A stretch of DNA of 64,000 bases from Paraescarpia echinospica (lineage: Eukaryota > Annelida > Polychaeta > Sabellida > Siboglinidae). Position numbers and translations under genes: made by a program. Location of the stretch: contig CM034538.1 in assembly GCA_020002185.1 (NCBI GenBank), positions 3,192,773 to 3,256,772 of the forward strand, read 5' to 3'. Positions 23,055-34,425 of the stretch are shown here, in pieces (within the stretch, counting starts at the first letter, position 1; every line of letters starts with the position of its first letter). The notes beneath the pieces were generated by a model, which did no database searches, was not told the DNA's origin, and saw only the letters and a list, made by a program, of their open reading frames with translations.

Positions 23055-24846
23055 TCAAAAAAATGATGTTCCAAACCCTCAACACATGCACAATTTTTTT
23101 ACCAAAGCACCACAAGCACAAGGAGAGGAACAAAATGCACAAGTTATTGATGATGAAGCACAGCACATTGACTGCAAAAAGACACTGAAATGTTGGTCAA
23201 CAAATGCTGACACACTAACTAACAAACTGGATGAGCTGAAGACATTAATTGCTAGTGAGATGCCAGATATTATCACGGTAACCGAAGTCTGCCCAAAAGC
23301 CAGTGACATAACAATAACAAAACAAATGATTGACATAGATGGCTATGATGTTTTCCCAAACACCCTGGAAGGTAGAGGGGTTGTAATTTACGTGAGAAAG
23401 TGGTTGAGAGCTATTCCAGAAGAGACCCTCACAGATGACATCTTCAATGAATCTGCCTGGTGTACAGTCAGTCTAAAAAACAAGGACAAACTTCTGATAG
23501 GGGTAGTATACCGTAGTCCTAACAGTGACTCTGAAAACAACGATACACTCCTTCAGTTGATCAAAACAGCCTGCAACAGTCGAGGTGTGACACATATCCT
23601 AATAACCGGAGACTTTAATATGAAAGACATTGATTGGGAGACATGGACGGTACCAGAACATTACACGTTAGAAACGGAACTACTCGAAACCCTGAGTGAC
23701 TGCTTTTTACACCAACATGTCAATTTCCCCACCAGGTCGCAATGTTTCTCACACGTGAGTATTCAACATAGTCTCTGTACTGTTTTGTCTCAATGTACCT
23801 CTTCCAACTGTTGTACTTCTTTTTCACTTTCCTCATTGCATCGCTGTTCATCCACAAAGGCTTAACTCTCTTTCCTGTCACTGTCTGTTTCTTTGGTAAA
23901 TCAAGAACCATCACTTCTTGATCTGATAATCACCAATGATGAAAATATGGCACAAAACATAAAACAGAAGCCACCTCTAGGGAAAAGTGACCACATAATC
24001 ATTGAGATAGAATGCCACTGCTACTGTGATACAATGAGTGAAGAGAAGGCAAGTTACCAGTTTGAAAAAGGCAATTACACTGACATCAAGCGCAAACTCA
24101 GAGAAACAAACTGGAAAGAGACTCTGAATAACCTAAGTGTGGACAAGATGTGGCAAGAACTGAACAGCACACTCTCAGACCTGGTTGATAAACACATACC
24201 AAAGAAACAGACAGTGACAGGAAAGAGAGTTAAGCCTCTGTGGATGAACAGCGATGCAATGAGGAAAGTGAAAAAGAAGTACAACAGTTGGAAGAGGTAC
24301 ATTGAGACAAAACAGTACAGAGACTATGTTGAATACTCACGTGTGAGAAACATTGCGACCAGTGCTGTAAGGAAAGCTAGAAAAGACTTTGAACGGAAGC
24401 TTGCGACAGAGGTCAGCAAAAACCCCAAGGTGTTCTGGCGTTATGTCCAAGATGGAAGTAAGGTTAGATCTGCCATGAGTGAATTTGACTTGGATGATGG
24501 CACAACAGCAAAAACAGACCAAGAGAAAGCAGACACACTAAACAAATTTTTCACAAGTGCATTCTCACACGAAGATCTGACGGAAATTCCGACACTCGAA
24601 GACAGACATAATGGAAACCTGCTGATCAGCATTGAAATCACAGCAGAAGAAGTCCTGGCTAAATTAACCAACTTAAAAACAAACAAGTCACCTGGTCCAG
24701 ACAGATGTCACCCGTACGTTCTACATGAACTGAGAAATGAACTGGTGGAGCCTCTCCTTTTGATCTTCAACAGGTCATTGAAGGATGGAGTGCTCCCAGC
24801 TCAATGGAAGACAGCACACATAACAGCGCTACACAAGAAGAACTAA
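22891..24846 (+). pseudogene. LINE G ORF2, endonuclease and linker
   Basis: Apurinic-type endonuclease followed by the RT N-terminal region (NKSPGPDRCHPYVL, LFNRSLKDGVLPAQWK). Interrupted at 23735-23898 by the inverted copy of 24197-24360, which adds a stop. The frame is the same before and after that block. Confidence 0.85.
23735..23898 (-). repeat. Inverted 164-base duplication inside LINE G
   Basis: This block is the exact reverse complement of 24197-24360, by eye without a mismatch, with mismatches immediately outside both ends. The two arms are 298 bases apart. Confidence 0.95.
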
Positions 24847-24879
24847 AAAAGACATGCTTCCAACTACCGGCCAATCAAT

Positions 24880-26049
24880 TTGACATGCATAGCATGTAAG
24901 ATTATGGAAAGCATTATTCGAGACCATCTCCTGACTCATATGACTACGAACAACATGTTCCACAAAGATCAGCATGGATTTAGACCAGGCAGGTCATGCA
25001 CCACCCAACTCCTAGAAGTCATGGAGAATTGGACTACCACCATTGACTCGGGCGGATGTGTAGACACAATATATCTTGACTTTGCGAAAGCCTTCGATAC
25101 AGTGCCACACAAAAAACTAACTGCGTATGGCATCCAAGGAGAGGTGGCAGCGTGGATCGCAGCTTTCATAACGGGACGAAGACAAAGGGTAGTCGTAAAT
25201 GGGAAGCTATCAGATTGGGCAGAGGTCACAAGTGGCATACCTCAGGGAAGTGTCGTTGGCCCCATTCTATTTATCCTGTTCATCAACGATCTACCAGACG
25301 GTATAAACAGTGGACTCAAGATCTTCGCCGATGATACAAAAATATATCGAGATGTGAGATGTGAAATGGACAAAAAGCTATTACAAGAAGACATTAACAA
25401 ACTAACATCGTGGTCAGAGAAATGGCAGTTACATTTCAATCCATCGAAATGCAAACATCTGACTTTTGGCAAGCCGAAACTTAACACCACATACACGATG
25501 ACAAGTAAAGATGGGGAAGTGTCAGAAATCAACAGCACATCAGAAACAGAAAAAGATCTCGGTGTAACGTTCGACAGATCCCTAAAATTCCGACAGCATA
25601 TTGGCACCATTGCAAAGAAGGCAAACCAGATGACAGGCCTCATCAAACACACGTTTAAACATCTGGACAGTAGCAGCTTCCGATTATTATATACAGCACT
25701 AGTGAGACCACATCTCGACTATGCTGACTCCATCTGGAACCCGCACTACGCCGTAGACATCAACACCCTTGAAAGAGCACAACGGAGAGCAACCAAGCTG
25801 GTCCCAGAAATAAGAAACTTAAACTATGAAGACAGGCTGAAACATCTTAACTTACCAAGTCTGGCATACCGAAGAAGAAGAGGAGACCTGATCCAAGTCT
25901 ACAGAATTACCAATGGCATTGACGACATCAATCAAGAGGACTTCTTCATGATCACAACAAACCGCACACGAGGCCACAAAAAAAATTGTATAAGACACCA
26001 AGCAGACTTGATATTAGGAAACACTCCTTTTCACAACGCATCTTCCTAG
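24880..26049 (+). pseudogene. LINE G ORF2, reverse transcriptase
   Basis: An open run of 389 codons with the RT core: QHGFRPGRSC, DFAKAFDTVP, GIPQGSVVGP, FADDTKIY and EKDLGVTFD, followed by the thumb and TNRTRGHKK tail. The catalytic FADD is intact. A frame change near 25980 in an A-run separates the last residues (WNNLS region). Confidence 0.87.
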
Positions 26050-26270
26050 ACTGGAACAACCTTTCTCAGCAAACAGTGAACGCTGAAAACATCCTCTCCT
26101 TCAAAACAAAACTCGACAAAGAATTGAAGATGGACAGGTTTAAATTTTAATAAAAGCACAAAATAACAAGACAAGCCACGTTCTCAATATCAAAATACGA
26201 TGCATAAAGGCGGGTGTACACAAGGCTGTAGCCTTACTTTAAAACCCGAAGATCCAGGCAAGTTATATTA

Positions 26271-27894
26271 CACTATCGCATTTAGCAACAAGAACGCGTA
26301 GCCGCGTACTAATTCAACGAGAATTGCAACTTGCGAACGTCAACACTCGACTCGAGGCAGTCTAACTCTAACTTCTAAGTCTAAGACATTCTAAGGCTAA
26401 GCCAGTCACCAGGTCCGTGACCATATTATCAGCCAGAGATTCAGTTAGAGGCTGTGTCAACGAGCATAATATTTGATATGCATTGTAATTTGTATTTGGT
26501 TACGTAGGATCTTGGTAATAAACTATGTTATTGCGACAATACATGTAGAGAATATATGACGTGAGGTGCGAAATGACAAATAACATTGGTTTGGCAATAG
26601 GCCCCTGTTGATCGTGCAAGTAACTTAGTCAGGGAGCATCCGTAATTTCGTGCAACAGAACGTCAAACACGGGAGTATTATATTGGTGATCATAATCATT
26701 AAAACAGTGTTTTGTGACGCGTATTTTGATACTGTTACTGCAGAATGTTGTTGATTTGCATTGTAGTTTATGCAAAATAATTGAGATTTGTTATATTGAA
26801 GACCGTGATGGTGATGATGATTTTATTAAATATAAAAATGTAAACCTGTAAATACATAAAATATAAATACGGTTAAAGTACACCATATATAAGGATTAAA
26901 CAAGATAATGCTCGCACTTGTTTCCGTTGTGGTCCTTGGTGCCTGTCTATAGTTTATGTAATTGGTATCCTGTGATACCTTTCAACTGACATATGCCAGC
27001 TATTCTTGTGTATTTACCAATATGTGTATATATTCTCACCACAGCAATATATGAATGCATAATACGTAACTTGAATTATGATGTCGCTAGAGGCCACACT
27101 GCAACCCAAGAATGGGAATGAGAGGAGGCAGAAGAGGAGCTAAGGCGGTCACCTGGGTCAGGCAGACACAGGGAGGATATATGGTCTGCGGGAGGCCCAC
27201 ATTTGATCAATCCAGGTAATTTCAAATTTATAACAATCAACCACGTTATCAAAAAATTTTAATGTCACATTTACATATATATTTGTTTTCATACACATTT
27301 TAATAATAACATCTTGGACGTGGAAAACCAAGTTGACTTCTGCACTTATATTATACCCACAGACATATTAATACACCTTTAAAAGTATTTAGCATACGGT
27401 GATGACTCATAAATAAGTTTATAAAATAAATTGTTCATTTTTGAAGAAGGTAAACATACATGTTATGAACCTTTGAATACTTTGCGAGTACTGTTAGCAT
27501 CACAATAACACCTCATTTTGTAATTTCCAACATTTACCTTCAGGCAGAACCTTAAAATGTCAAACATGAATATGTGTAGTAGTTACACATGGCAGACACT
27601 AATATGTATTTGAATACTGAAAACAAAACAAAAAATATAAATGCTCTTTACTGATGCTTTACTGATTAGCAGAATTCAAATCAGTCTATAATATTGACTA
27701 AGATCAGGCATCACTGTAATGAAATTGAACATTTTTTCTTTCATGTAATGACAATGAACACCTTATAAAGAAAAAATAGTTAAACATTTTCACCGTTTTG
27801 AAAAAGAGCTCATTCTACTAATGTCTGCATGCTGTATCAACCCACCCTCTCCCTCCTCCGGAACAACCCCGGTAAACACTGACTGTTCCTAAGA
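26271..27894. other. Intergenic, unassigned
   Basis: AT-rich. An exon-like stretch at 27093-27221 with a GTAATT donor has no credible acceptor or family match, so it was not called. Confidence 0.4.
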
Positions 27895-27935
27895 TATCAA
27901 CAAGTAGAGAGTGTTCAGCAAAAAACAGGACAGGC

Positions 27936-28754
27936 GTGAAGGTGACAGGGGAGAAAGTGACCGTAGTGAAGGAGGTAGCCGGGGAAAAGGGACGGGAGAG
28001 GAGAGAAGAAAATGTGATGGGAGGAAAGAAGAAGGGACGAAAGGAAGTGAGAGTAAATGTGCTAGAAGAGAAGATGACAGGAGGAAAGGGGACAAGAGAA
28101 AACGCGACAGGAAAGAAGGGAATGGAAGAGAATGTGACAGGAGAGAAGACGACAAGAGGAAAAGACAACAACCAGACATATGCAAACCGGAGGAGCTACT
28201 CCGAGGCAGTGATTGAGGGGGCAAGGAGAAAAGAGAGAGTGTTTATGGGCGATTCAATTCTGAGAAAAACAGACAAGACTATATGCGAGGGGAAGGACGT
28301 TGTTGTATGTCTACCGGGGGCTAGGATAGAGCATGTGACCGAAAGGGTAGAGAAGGTATTGGGGCATGGCAAGGGAGGGTCTATACTAGTACACGTTGGG
28401 ACAAACAATGCAGACAAGGAGGGAACAACTGGGATAGTTCAGAAGTACAGACATCTAGTGAGGAAGCTAAAGAAGACAAGAGTGGAACAGGTTATTCTCT
28501 CAGGAATTTTGCCAGTAATGGGAGGAAGGGGGGCAAGATACAGAAACTGTAAGAGGATGGCGATCAACGCACTAGTTGAGCAGATGTATGAGGAAGAGGG
28601 CGTGGGATTCCTAGATTTATGGGGGTACTTTGTTGGGAGAGAAGATATGTACATGAGAGATGGCCTCCATCTCAGTGGAAAGGGGGCAGCAGTATTCTCA
28701 GAGAATCTGCTGCGATCTGTTGACAGTGGGACAGGTTGCATCTATTTAAACTAA
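27936..28754 (+). CDS. CR1 ORF1, SGNH esterase part (5'-truncated)
   Basis: An open run of 272 codons without the N-terminal PHD-like finger. A charged Lys/Glu/Gly-rich linker leads to an SGNH-hydrolase domain: VFMGDSILRKTD (Ser block), VHVGTNNADKEG (Asn block) and MRDGLHLSGKGAAVFSENLL (Asp/His block). It ends CIYLN like the intact copy D. CR1 elements with PHD and esterase domains in ORF1 are known in animals; the proposed role is membrane or lipid interaction of the ribonucleoprotein, not proven. Confidence 0.8.
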   Translation: MKVTGEKVTVVKEVAGEKGRERREENVMGGKKKGRKEVRVNVLEEKMTGGKGTRENATGKKGMEENVTGEKTTRGKDNNQTYANRRSYSEAVIEGARRKERVFMGDSILRKTDKTICEGKDVVVCLPGARIEHVTERVEKVLGHGKGGSILVHVGTNNADKEGTTGIVQKYRHLVRKLKKTRVEQVILSGILPVMGGRGARYRNCKRMAINALVEQMYEEEGVGFLDLWGYFVGREDMYMRDGLHLSGKGAAVFSENLLRSVDSGTGCIYLN

Positions 28755-28863
28755 ATTCGCAGGGGGGACTCGCAGAGAAGCCTGAAACTGGAGGCATAGA
28801 TAAAGACAGCAAAAATAATTCAGCAAAGAACAGTCTGGAAAACTGTTCTGAAGCTGGGTATAA

Positions 28864-29637
28864 ATGTGTTTGTTTAAATGCAATGAGTATAGTAAACAAA
28901 AAAATGAACTAAACATTATGGTAGAAGATATTGACCCTCACATAATAGGTATAACCGAATCATGGGCAACCACCGATATATCAGATGCCGAATTGGGACT
29001 GACAGGATATGTAATGTTTAGGAAAGATAGAATAGGAAGAAGGGGAGGTGGAGTTATTTTATATATTAAAGAATCTATCCAGGCTTATGAAATAAAATTA
29101 GACAGAGAAGCAGATTGCGAAGAAGCTGTTTGGTGTAACATAGTTACAGGAAACTCAACGTTAACGGTTGGATTAGTTTATCGAAGTCCAAACATAAGCA
29201 TAGAAGAGAATGAAAAAATACAAAACGCTATAAGGGAAGTGAGCAAACGGGACTGTGTTATTATGGGGGATTTTAACCATGGGCATATAAAATGGAAATC
29301 TCTACAGAGTATGGGTAGTGAGGACCACAAGTTTTTAGTTTTAGTACAAGATAGTTTCCTTTCTCAACATGTGCTAGAACCAACCAGGAGAGAGAATGTG
29401 TTAGACTTAGTTTTGTCCTCACAGAATGAATTAGTTGACAATGTTAAATTATGTGAGCCTCTGGGAAGTAGTGATCACAACCAGATACATTTTACCATCA
29501 AAGTAAAATCAGAAAGAAATAATAAAAAGCAGTTCAGGAGAAATTTCCACAAAGGAAGATATAAGGAAATGAGGAAATATTTAGCAAAGATATACTGGAA
29601 TAATACACTGAAGAATAAGACAGCAACAGAATGCTGA
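28864..29637 (+). pseudogene. CR1 ORF2, endonuclease part
   Basis: Apurinic-type endonuclease with NIMVEDIDPHIIGITESW, GGGVILYIKES, GLVYRSPN, CVIMGDFNHG and LGSSDHNQIHF. It reads open for 257 codons and then hits a TGA at 29635 where the family has Trp. The catalytic residues visible (Glu, Asp/Asn of GDFN, SDH) are intact. Confidence 0.87.
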
Positions 29638-29724
29638 AATATCTTAAAGAATTAAATAGAGTGCATCGTAGATAAATTTGTTCCCTTCAAAAAACAAGGG
29701 AAACGGACCAGAAAGAAATACTTA

Positions 29725-31224
29725 TTGAAAGAAGCCATTAGAAAAATTAAGTATAAACAAATGATGTGGAAGTCATATAGACGTTCTGGAAATGACGAAG
29801 ACTACAACATTTATAAAGAAGCACTAAACCAAGCTACAGCTGAAATTAGAAATTCAAAGAGAAGCTTTGAACATAAATTAGCTTGTAATATAAAACATGA
29901 CAGCAAGAGTTTTTATGCGTATGTTCGAAGCAAACAGAAAGTTCAGGATAAGGTCGGTCCTCTAGAAGATAGTGCTGGAAATATAATATCAGAAGGATTC
30001 TTAATGGCAGACCTAAATGAGTATTTTAGTTCAGTGTTTACCAGAGAAGACACTAGTTCACTGCCAGTACCAGAGGCTAAGTTCAAGGGGGCAGAATCAG
30101 ACTATTTAAGACAGTTAATTGTAACCCCAGAAATGGTAGCTAAGAAAATAAGGGCTATGAAGGAAAATAAATCACCTGGAGTGGATGGTATTCCACCCAA
30201 ACTACTAGTGGAAATTGTAGAACAAATTAGCATACCGCTTGCAACAGTTTTCAACCTGTCATTAGAAGAGGGAGTGGTTCCTTTAGAATGGAAAGAAGCA
30301 AACATTATACCGTTATTTAAAAAAGGTTCGAGAAACAAGTCAAATAATTATAGACCAGTTAGTTTAACCTCGGTGATTTGTAAATTATTAGAAAGACTAA
30401 TTAAAGATCACATGGTGGATTTTCTTGTTAAACATAACTTAATAAACCCATCTCAACATGGGTTTCTAAAAGCGAGGTCATGCTTAACAAATATGTTATG
30501 TTTTTTGGAAGATATCACTAAGTGGGTAGATGATGGATCACCAGTAGATATTATCTACTTAGATTTTCAAAAAGCTTTCGACAAAGTGCCACATCAGAGA
30601 TTACTGCTTAAACTAAAAGCCCATGGCATAGGAAATGGTATAATTAACTGGATAGAAAAATGGCTGATTGACAGAAGACAACGGGTAGTTGTTGATGGGG
30701 AGGCTTCAAACTGGAAATCAGTTTTGAGTGGGGTTCCACAGGGATCAGTACTGGGATCTATATTATTCTTAATATATATAAACGATTTGGACGATGATAT
30801 AGCTAGCAAGGTGTTGAAATTTGCAGATGATACAAAAGTGTTTAGAAGGATTAAAAATGATGGGGATAGACAGCATTTACAAGATGATCTTGACAGGTTG
30901 ATCAAATGGTCTGAAAAGTGGCAAATGTTGTTCAATTTTGGGAAATGTAAATGCCTTTACACAAGACATGGGAACGAATATGTAGAATATACAATGGGGG
31001 GAACTGTACTAAGTACTACTGTAAAAGAAAAAGGCTTAGGGCTGACAATTAGTGCCGACATGAAGGTTTCAGAGCAGTGTGGAATTGCAGCTTCAAAGGG
31101 AAATCAAATCCTTGGATTGATTAGGCGAAATATAGCATATAAAGAAAAAGAACTAATAATACCGCTGTACAAAACAATAGTTAGGCCTCATTTAGAATAT
31201 TGTATACAAGCGTGGAGGCCATGA
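29725..31224 (+). pseudogene. CR1 ORF2, reverse transcriptase part
   Basis: An open run of 499 codons with NKSPGVDGIPPKLL, NYRPVSLTSVICKLLE, DFQKAFDKVPHQRLL, LSGVPQGSVLGSILF and FADDTKVFRR. It ends where the copy is cut, before the C-terminal WNRL tail. It is separated from the endonuclease by the stop at 29635 and a second stop near 29655. Confidence 0.88.
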
Positions 31225-32226
31225 GAATGAACATTCCATAATTATTTACTACCAACACTACAATAATACCTGTTTTTGTTTACTGAATATATGCTATTCT
31301 TTACAGGAGATTGGACTAGTGTGCTTAGTATCACTAGTTCTCCAAGTTAATATGGCATACTGGGCAGCTGTATTTGTCCAGGATATCGGACAAGATTCTA
31401 CAGCCATGCAGCATGCTGCATATTAATGGTTTGTCATGTGAATGTCCACCGACTGATCCCAATTGTGTCGTGTGTTGCATCCGTGACAGATTCCCCAGTG
31501 CCGATGGGGTGTACACTGGCTTCCAGATCAGTCAGTTAGCTTAAGTGACTAAAAACCAATGTAGAATGCAGGTTGCTCGACATACGAATATGTTGACGCC
31601 TGACTAGCTCGTGAGATAGGTTCAGTGTCGAGCATTCTTCGGTGAACTACATCGGTTTAGATATTGATGACATCACTGTATGTGTTTGTTGTCTTCGATG
31701 GTACTGCATACCAGCCTCCTGACATTTTGCTGTACATCCGCATCTACCTATACTGGAGACAAAGTGACAATTAGCATGGCTCTGACATGTATTATATTTT
31801 ATACGTGATGACAAATTTATCAAAATAATACACAGTATTTGTATTCAATTCAACTTTAACTTTCAGCAGTGTCTATGACAAAATACATCAATTATCCAGT
31901 ATTGTTACAGTGGTAGGGTTTCATTGTCTTTGTGTTGCTGCTAATCAGTGGCAGCCAGCTGAGTTCTTGCAACATACACCAGGTACTTGTTATGTACAAC
32001 AACACAAGTTTGTGATGAAGTAATGGTATTGAAAGCCTTTTCACATTTTGCAACAATCTGTTGATACATTGACAGCAGCATTTTACTTGTTTAAGTTCTC
32101 TATGTGTCATGAGGACTGTTATTATACTTTTTATGCCACGTTTCATATTTCTAAATAATTTTTATCACTGGTTTATATTTTCACAAATAATTTACATTAC
32201 ATTTTCACTTCGCATGATGATTATAC
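31225..32226. other. Intergenic, unassigned
   Basis: A 60-codon minus-strand frame at 31334-31516 (with CPVCHINLEN at its end) has no recognised relative. No other feature seen. Confidence 0.4.
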
Positions 32227-32480
32227 ACCTGTACTGATATGGTGTAGTATCCAGTCCTCGGGATTGCTCAAAGCGCTTTAAACTTTAATCCCTGGCAGAC
32301 CTGTTAATTCGAACACCATCTCGACTTATGTGGGAAGCATTCAGCCACACTGAAATTAATATGCGAAGACTATTCGTACAAAAATATTGCAGTCTGTAGC
32401 CGATACTCTTCATACAACTGAGTAAACCTGAGCAATGTAGCATGTAGTAATTGTACATGTAATTCTCAGTCACATGGCGA
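32227..32480 (-). mobile_element. SINE copy 1, minus, head missing
   Basis: Shares with the copies at 43945 and 55955 the runs GCTCAAAGCGCTTTA, GCAGACCTGTT, CACCATCTCGACTT and GAAGCATTCAGCCA. The tRNA-derived head is absent or too diverged to see. Confidence 0.75.
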
Positions 32481-32493
32481 TGACCCTGACTAG

Positions 32494-32733
32494 TCTAGTC
32501 ACTATTATTTGCGAGTTGTAAACATACATACCAAGCATTGCATAAACTACACAATTTTCGAATTTTCTAATCATTGATGTGTTTTTTTAACAAAGAACCA
32601 TAAATTATGATTCTTTGTTAAAAAAACAATTATGATTCATAATAGTTAATTTGTTCAACTAAACATCTTCCTAAGTAATTTGTTCTCATTGGTTTACATT
32701 TTATGGGCATGCGATATTAAAAATTGTTGTTAA
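32494..32733 (+). repeat. Direct duplication, left copy
   Basis: From TAGTCACTATTATTTGCGAG to GATATTAAAAATTGTTG this segment is repeated, diverged, at 33703-33935. It contains the hairpin at 32581-32627 and is followed at once by the 952-base TIR element. Confidence 0.65.
32581..32627. repeat. 47-base near-perfect palindrome
   Basis: Arms of 23 bases (GTTTTTTTAACAAAGAA plus CATAA on the left) pair with one mismatch around a single central A at 32604. No T-run terminator context or gene is attached to it. Confidence 0.9.
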
Positions 32734-33685
32734 GGCCAGGCTAAACCGGACTGGAAGTCCAAAACAAATATGGGCAATATGACTTGTATTTATTAACATA
32801 GAGTGGTATAACTTGGCGAAAAAAATCAAATTTATGTATTTTTTGGAAAAATTAAGTGAAATTCTATTTTTAGCATCAGTATCATGTGATTCAAGATGGC
32901 CGACGTGTGATAACAACACCCATAAAAAACAGGATATCTAAAAAACTACTCATCCTATTAAGCTGAAATTTGAAGATCATATTTGGTATAATGAAACAAA
33001 GGAACTGGACCAAAATTCAGAATTTATTTCATAATGTAACATTTTTATGGACAAATGAATTGCCGAGATGTAGCATGGTCATTCTCATGTGCCTAATTTC
33101 GGCATAGTATCAGCTCTAAAAACAAAACTACTTAAGATATCTGATTGATTTTGGTCCACTTTCTTCCACAGTATGTGCTTTATAAGTGTTCCAAATTTCA
33201 AGACAATATCTCATTGGGTAGCAGAGAAATCCTGCTTTGAATAACGTCATTTAACCTGAAAAAGGAGTTTTTGAGAAAATTGCGAACAAGTTGATTGTCC
33301 ATTTCAAAGCACTTAAAAGGCTCCAGTTTGGTACGTAGAGTTCTTCTCAGGTGCCCTAGCCACTCTTTTCTTCTTTCTCTGTTGCATAGCTCTCATTGTA
33401 GACTGGCCAATTGCTGCTGTCAAGCGTTTCTTATTAAATGACTGAACCATCTCCATCAAATTGTGACAACACTTTAGAAAAATCTTTATTTAAAAATCGT
33501 GCATATTTAATTAGGCAAATATGACATGATAGGCAGTCACTAAAATGCACATTTTTTTTATATTTGACAGCCTCATTTAGATGTGACATTTTGTGTGTAT
33601 ATAGAATGATAGTATGATATAAATCAGATGGAAAAAAAATTTGCAGTTTAAAAAAATCACTCAAATGTAGGGGTTTAGCCTGGCC
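32734..33685. mobile_element. Non-autonomous DNA transposon, 952 bases, TTAA (or TA) target
   Basis: The ends GGCCAGGCTAAACC and GGTTTAGCCTGGCC are perfect 14-base inverted repeats, with TTAA directly outside on both sides (32730-32733 and 33686-33689). Because TTAA is palindromic, a 2-base TA target with one extra base of TIR is also possible. No transposase frame is present. The related copy of the flank at about 33905-33930 looks like the unoccupied site. Confidence 0.75.
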
Positions 33686-33702
33686 TTAATACACATAATT
33701 GT

Positions 33703-33935
33703 TTAGTCACTAATTTTGTGAGTTGTAAACATACAAGGCATGTATAAACTACAACTAGCATTTGACATCACGTGTACTAGTGTTGTTTTTTGTAACAAAG
33801 AATCTTGATAAAAGTATCTGTTTGTTTTTTGATATATACCTGACATTTTTTAACCTCTTCCTAATTTTTGTTTCTATTGTTATTTTGTATTTTATGTGCA
33901 TGTGATATTAAAAAGTATTGCATTATACACATCAA
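33703..33935 (+). repeat. Direct duplication, right copy
   Basis: Diverged repeat of 32494-32733. It keeps GAGTTGTAAACATACA, TAACAAAGAATC and TTTTATGTGCATGTGATATT, then runs straight into ATTATACACAT without a transposon. Confidence 0.65.
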
Positions 33936-34131
33936 GTGCAGTGATTGTACCTGTAGCTGTATTGTACTTTTCATTATTTTGTAGTCAATCTCATCATAGT
34001 TTCAATAAAATGTTTTTACTTTACATTGTCTTTACTTTAATTCACATGCATTTCTAACAACAATATGCAATTTAACGAGGACACCACATTACTGCAAAAT
34101 CCTCATGCAGACAAACAAAACTATCACATAC

Positions 34132-34425
34132 AGGGGTGGATCCAGAAATCGAGTATGGGAAGCACAACAACCTCCACTGGCGGCCAAACCAAATGGTGTA
34201 GTCTAAATTTTGTCGCTGCCATAACATCACCCGCTCCACTGGAGTGGTGATATTGGAAAACGCCGTAACTTCAGCTTATTATTATCACCTAAACTGGGGC
34301 ACATTTCAAATGGTCTGGGAGGACACAGTCGCGTGGGCCCATTATAAAAGATTTGCAGACACGCCAAATTCTTATGGTCTAGGGGGGCACCTGTTCCCAG
34401 GCCCGCCTGGATCCGCCTATGACTT
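34132..34425 (+). mobile_element. MITE copy 2 (CAGGGGCGGATCC family)
   Basis: It starts CAGGGGTGGATCCAG and ends CTGGATCCGCCTATG, imperfect inverted repeats of about 15 bases of hAT-like style. The interior shares GGCGG..AAATGGTGTAG, GTGGGCCCATT and the GGTCTAGGGGGGCAC block with the copy at 55501. Non-coding. Confidence 0.75.

Larger units (their letters stand above)
22390..26270 (+). mobile_element. Third LINE type (copy G), nearly full length
   Basis: ORF1 (to 23054) ends with EVIRLGKRTENRDRLLKVTV and KKVFITPDLTFQEREKNREL, the conserved C-terminal domain of CR1/L2-type ORF1 proteins. ORF2 (about 23170-26140) has endonuclease motifs GVVYRSPNSD, ITGDFNMKDIDW and GKSDHIIIE, then RT motifs DFAKAFDTVPHKKL, SGIPQGSVVGPILF and FADDTKIY. 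Only three lesions are evident: a 164-base inverted duplication at 23735-23898, a stop at 24844, and a frame change near 25980. The 3' end lies near 26270 after GGCTGTAGCCTTAC. It is a distinct family from the PHD/SGNH CR1. Confidence 0.87.
27895..31224 (+). mobile_element. CR1 LINE copy C, best-preserved ORF2
   Basis: It is 5'-truncated within ORF1 (joins at GTGTTCAGCAAA) and cut at the 3' side within ORF2 after GCGTGGAGGCCAT. It contains the SGNH esterase (27936-28754), the endonuclease (28864-29637) and the RT (29725-31224). The missing 3' end is unusual, because LINEs normally lose the 5' end. Confidence 0.9.

Noticed and set aside
27093..27221. Exon-like plus-strand segment ending CCAG|GTAATT
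   Set aside because: No convincing acceptor, no recognised protein and no partner exon.
31334..31516. Minus-strand 60-codon frame ending CPVCHINLEN
   Set aside because: No homologue recognised, and it lies in repeat-rich DNA next to a truncated LINE.
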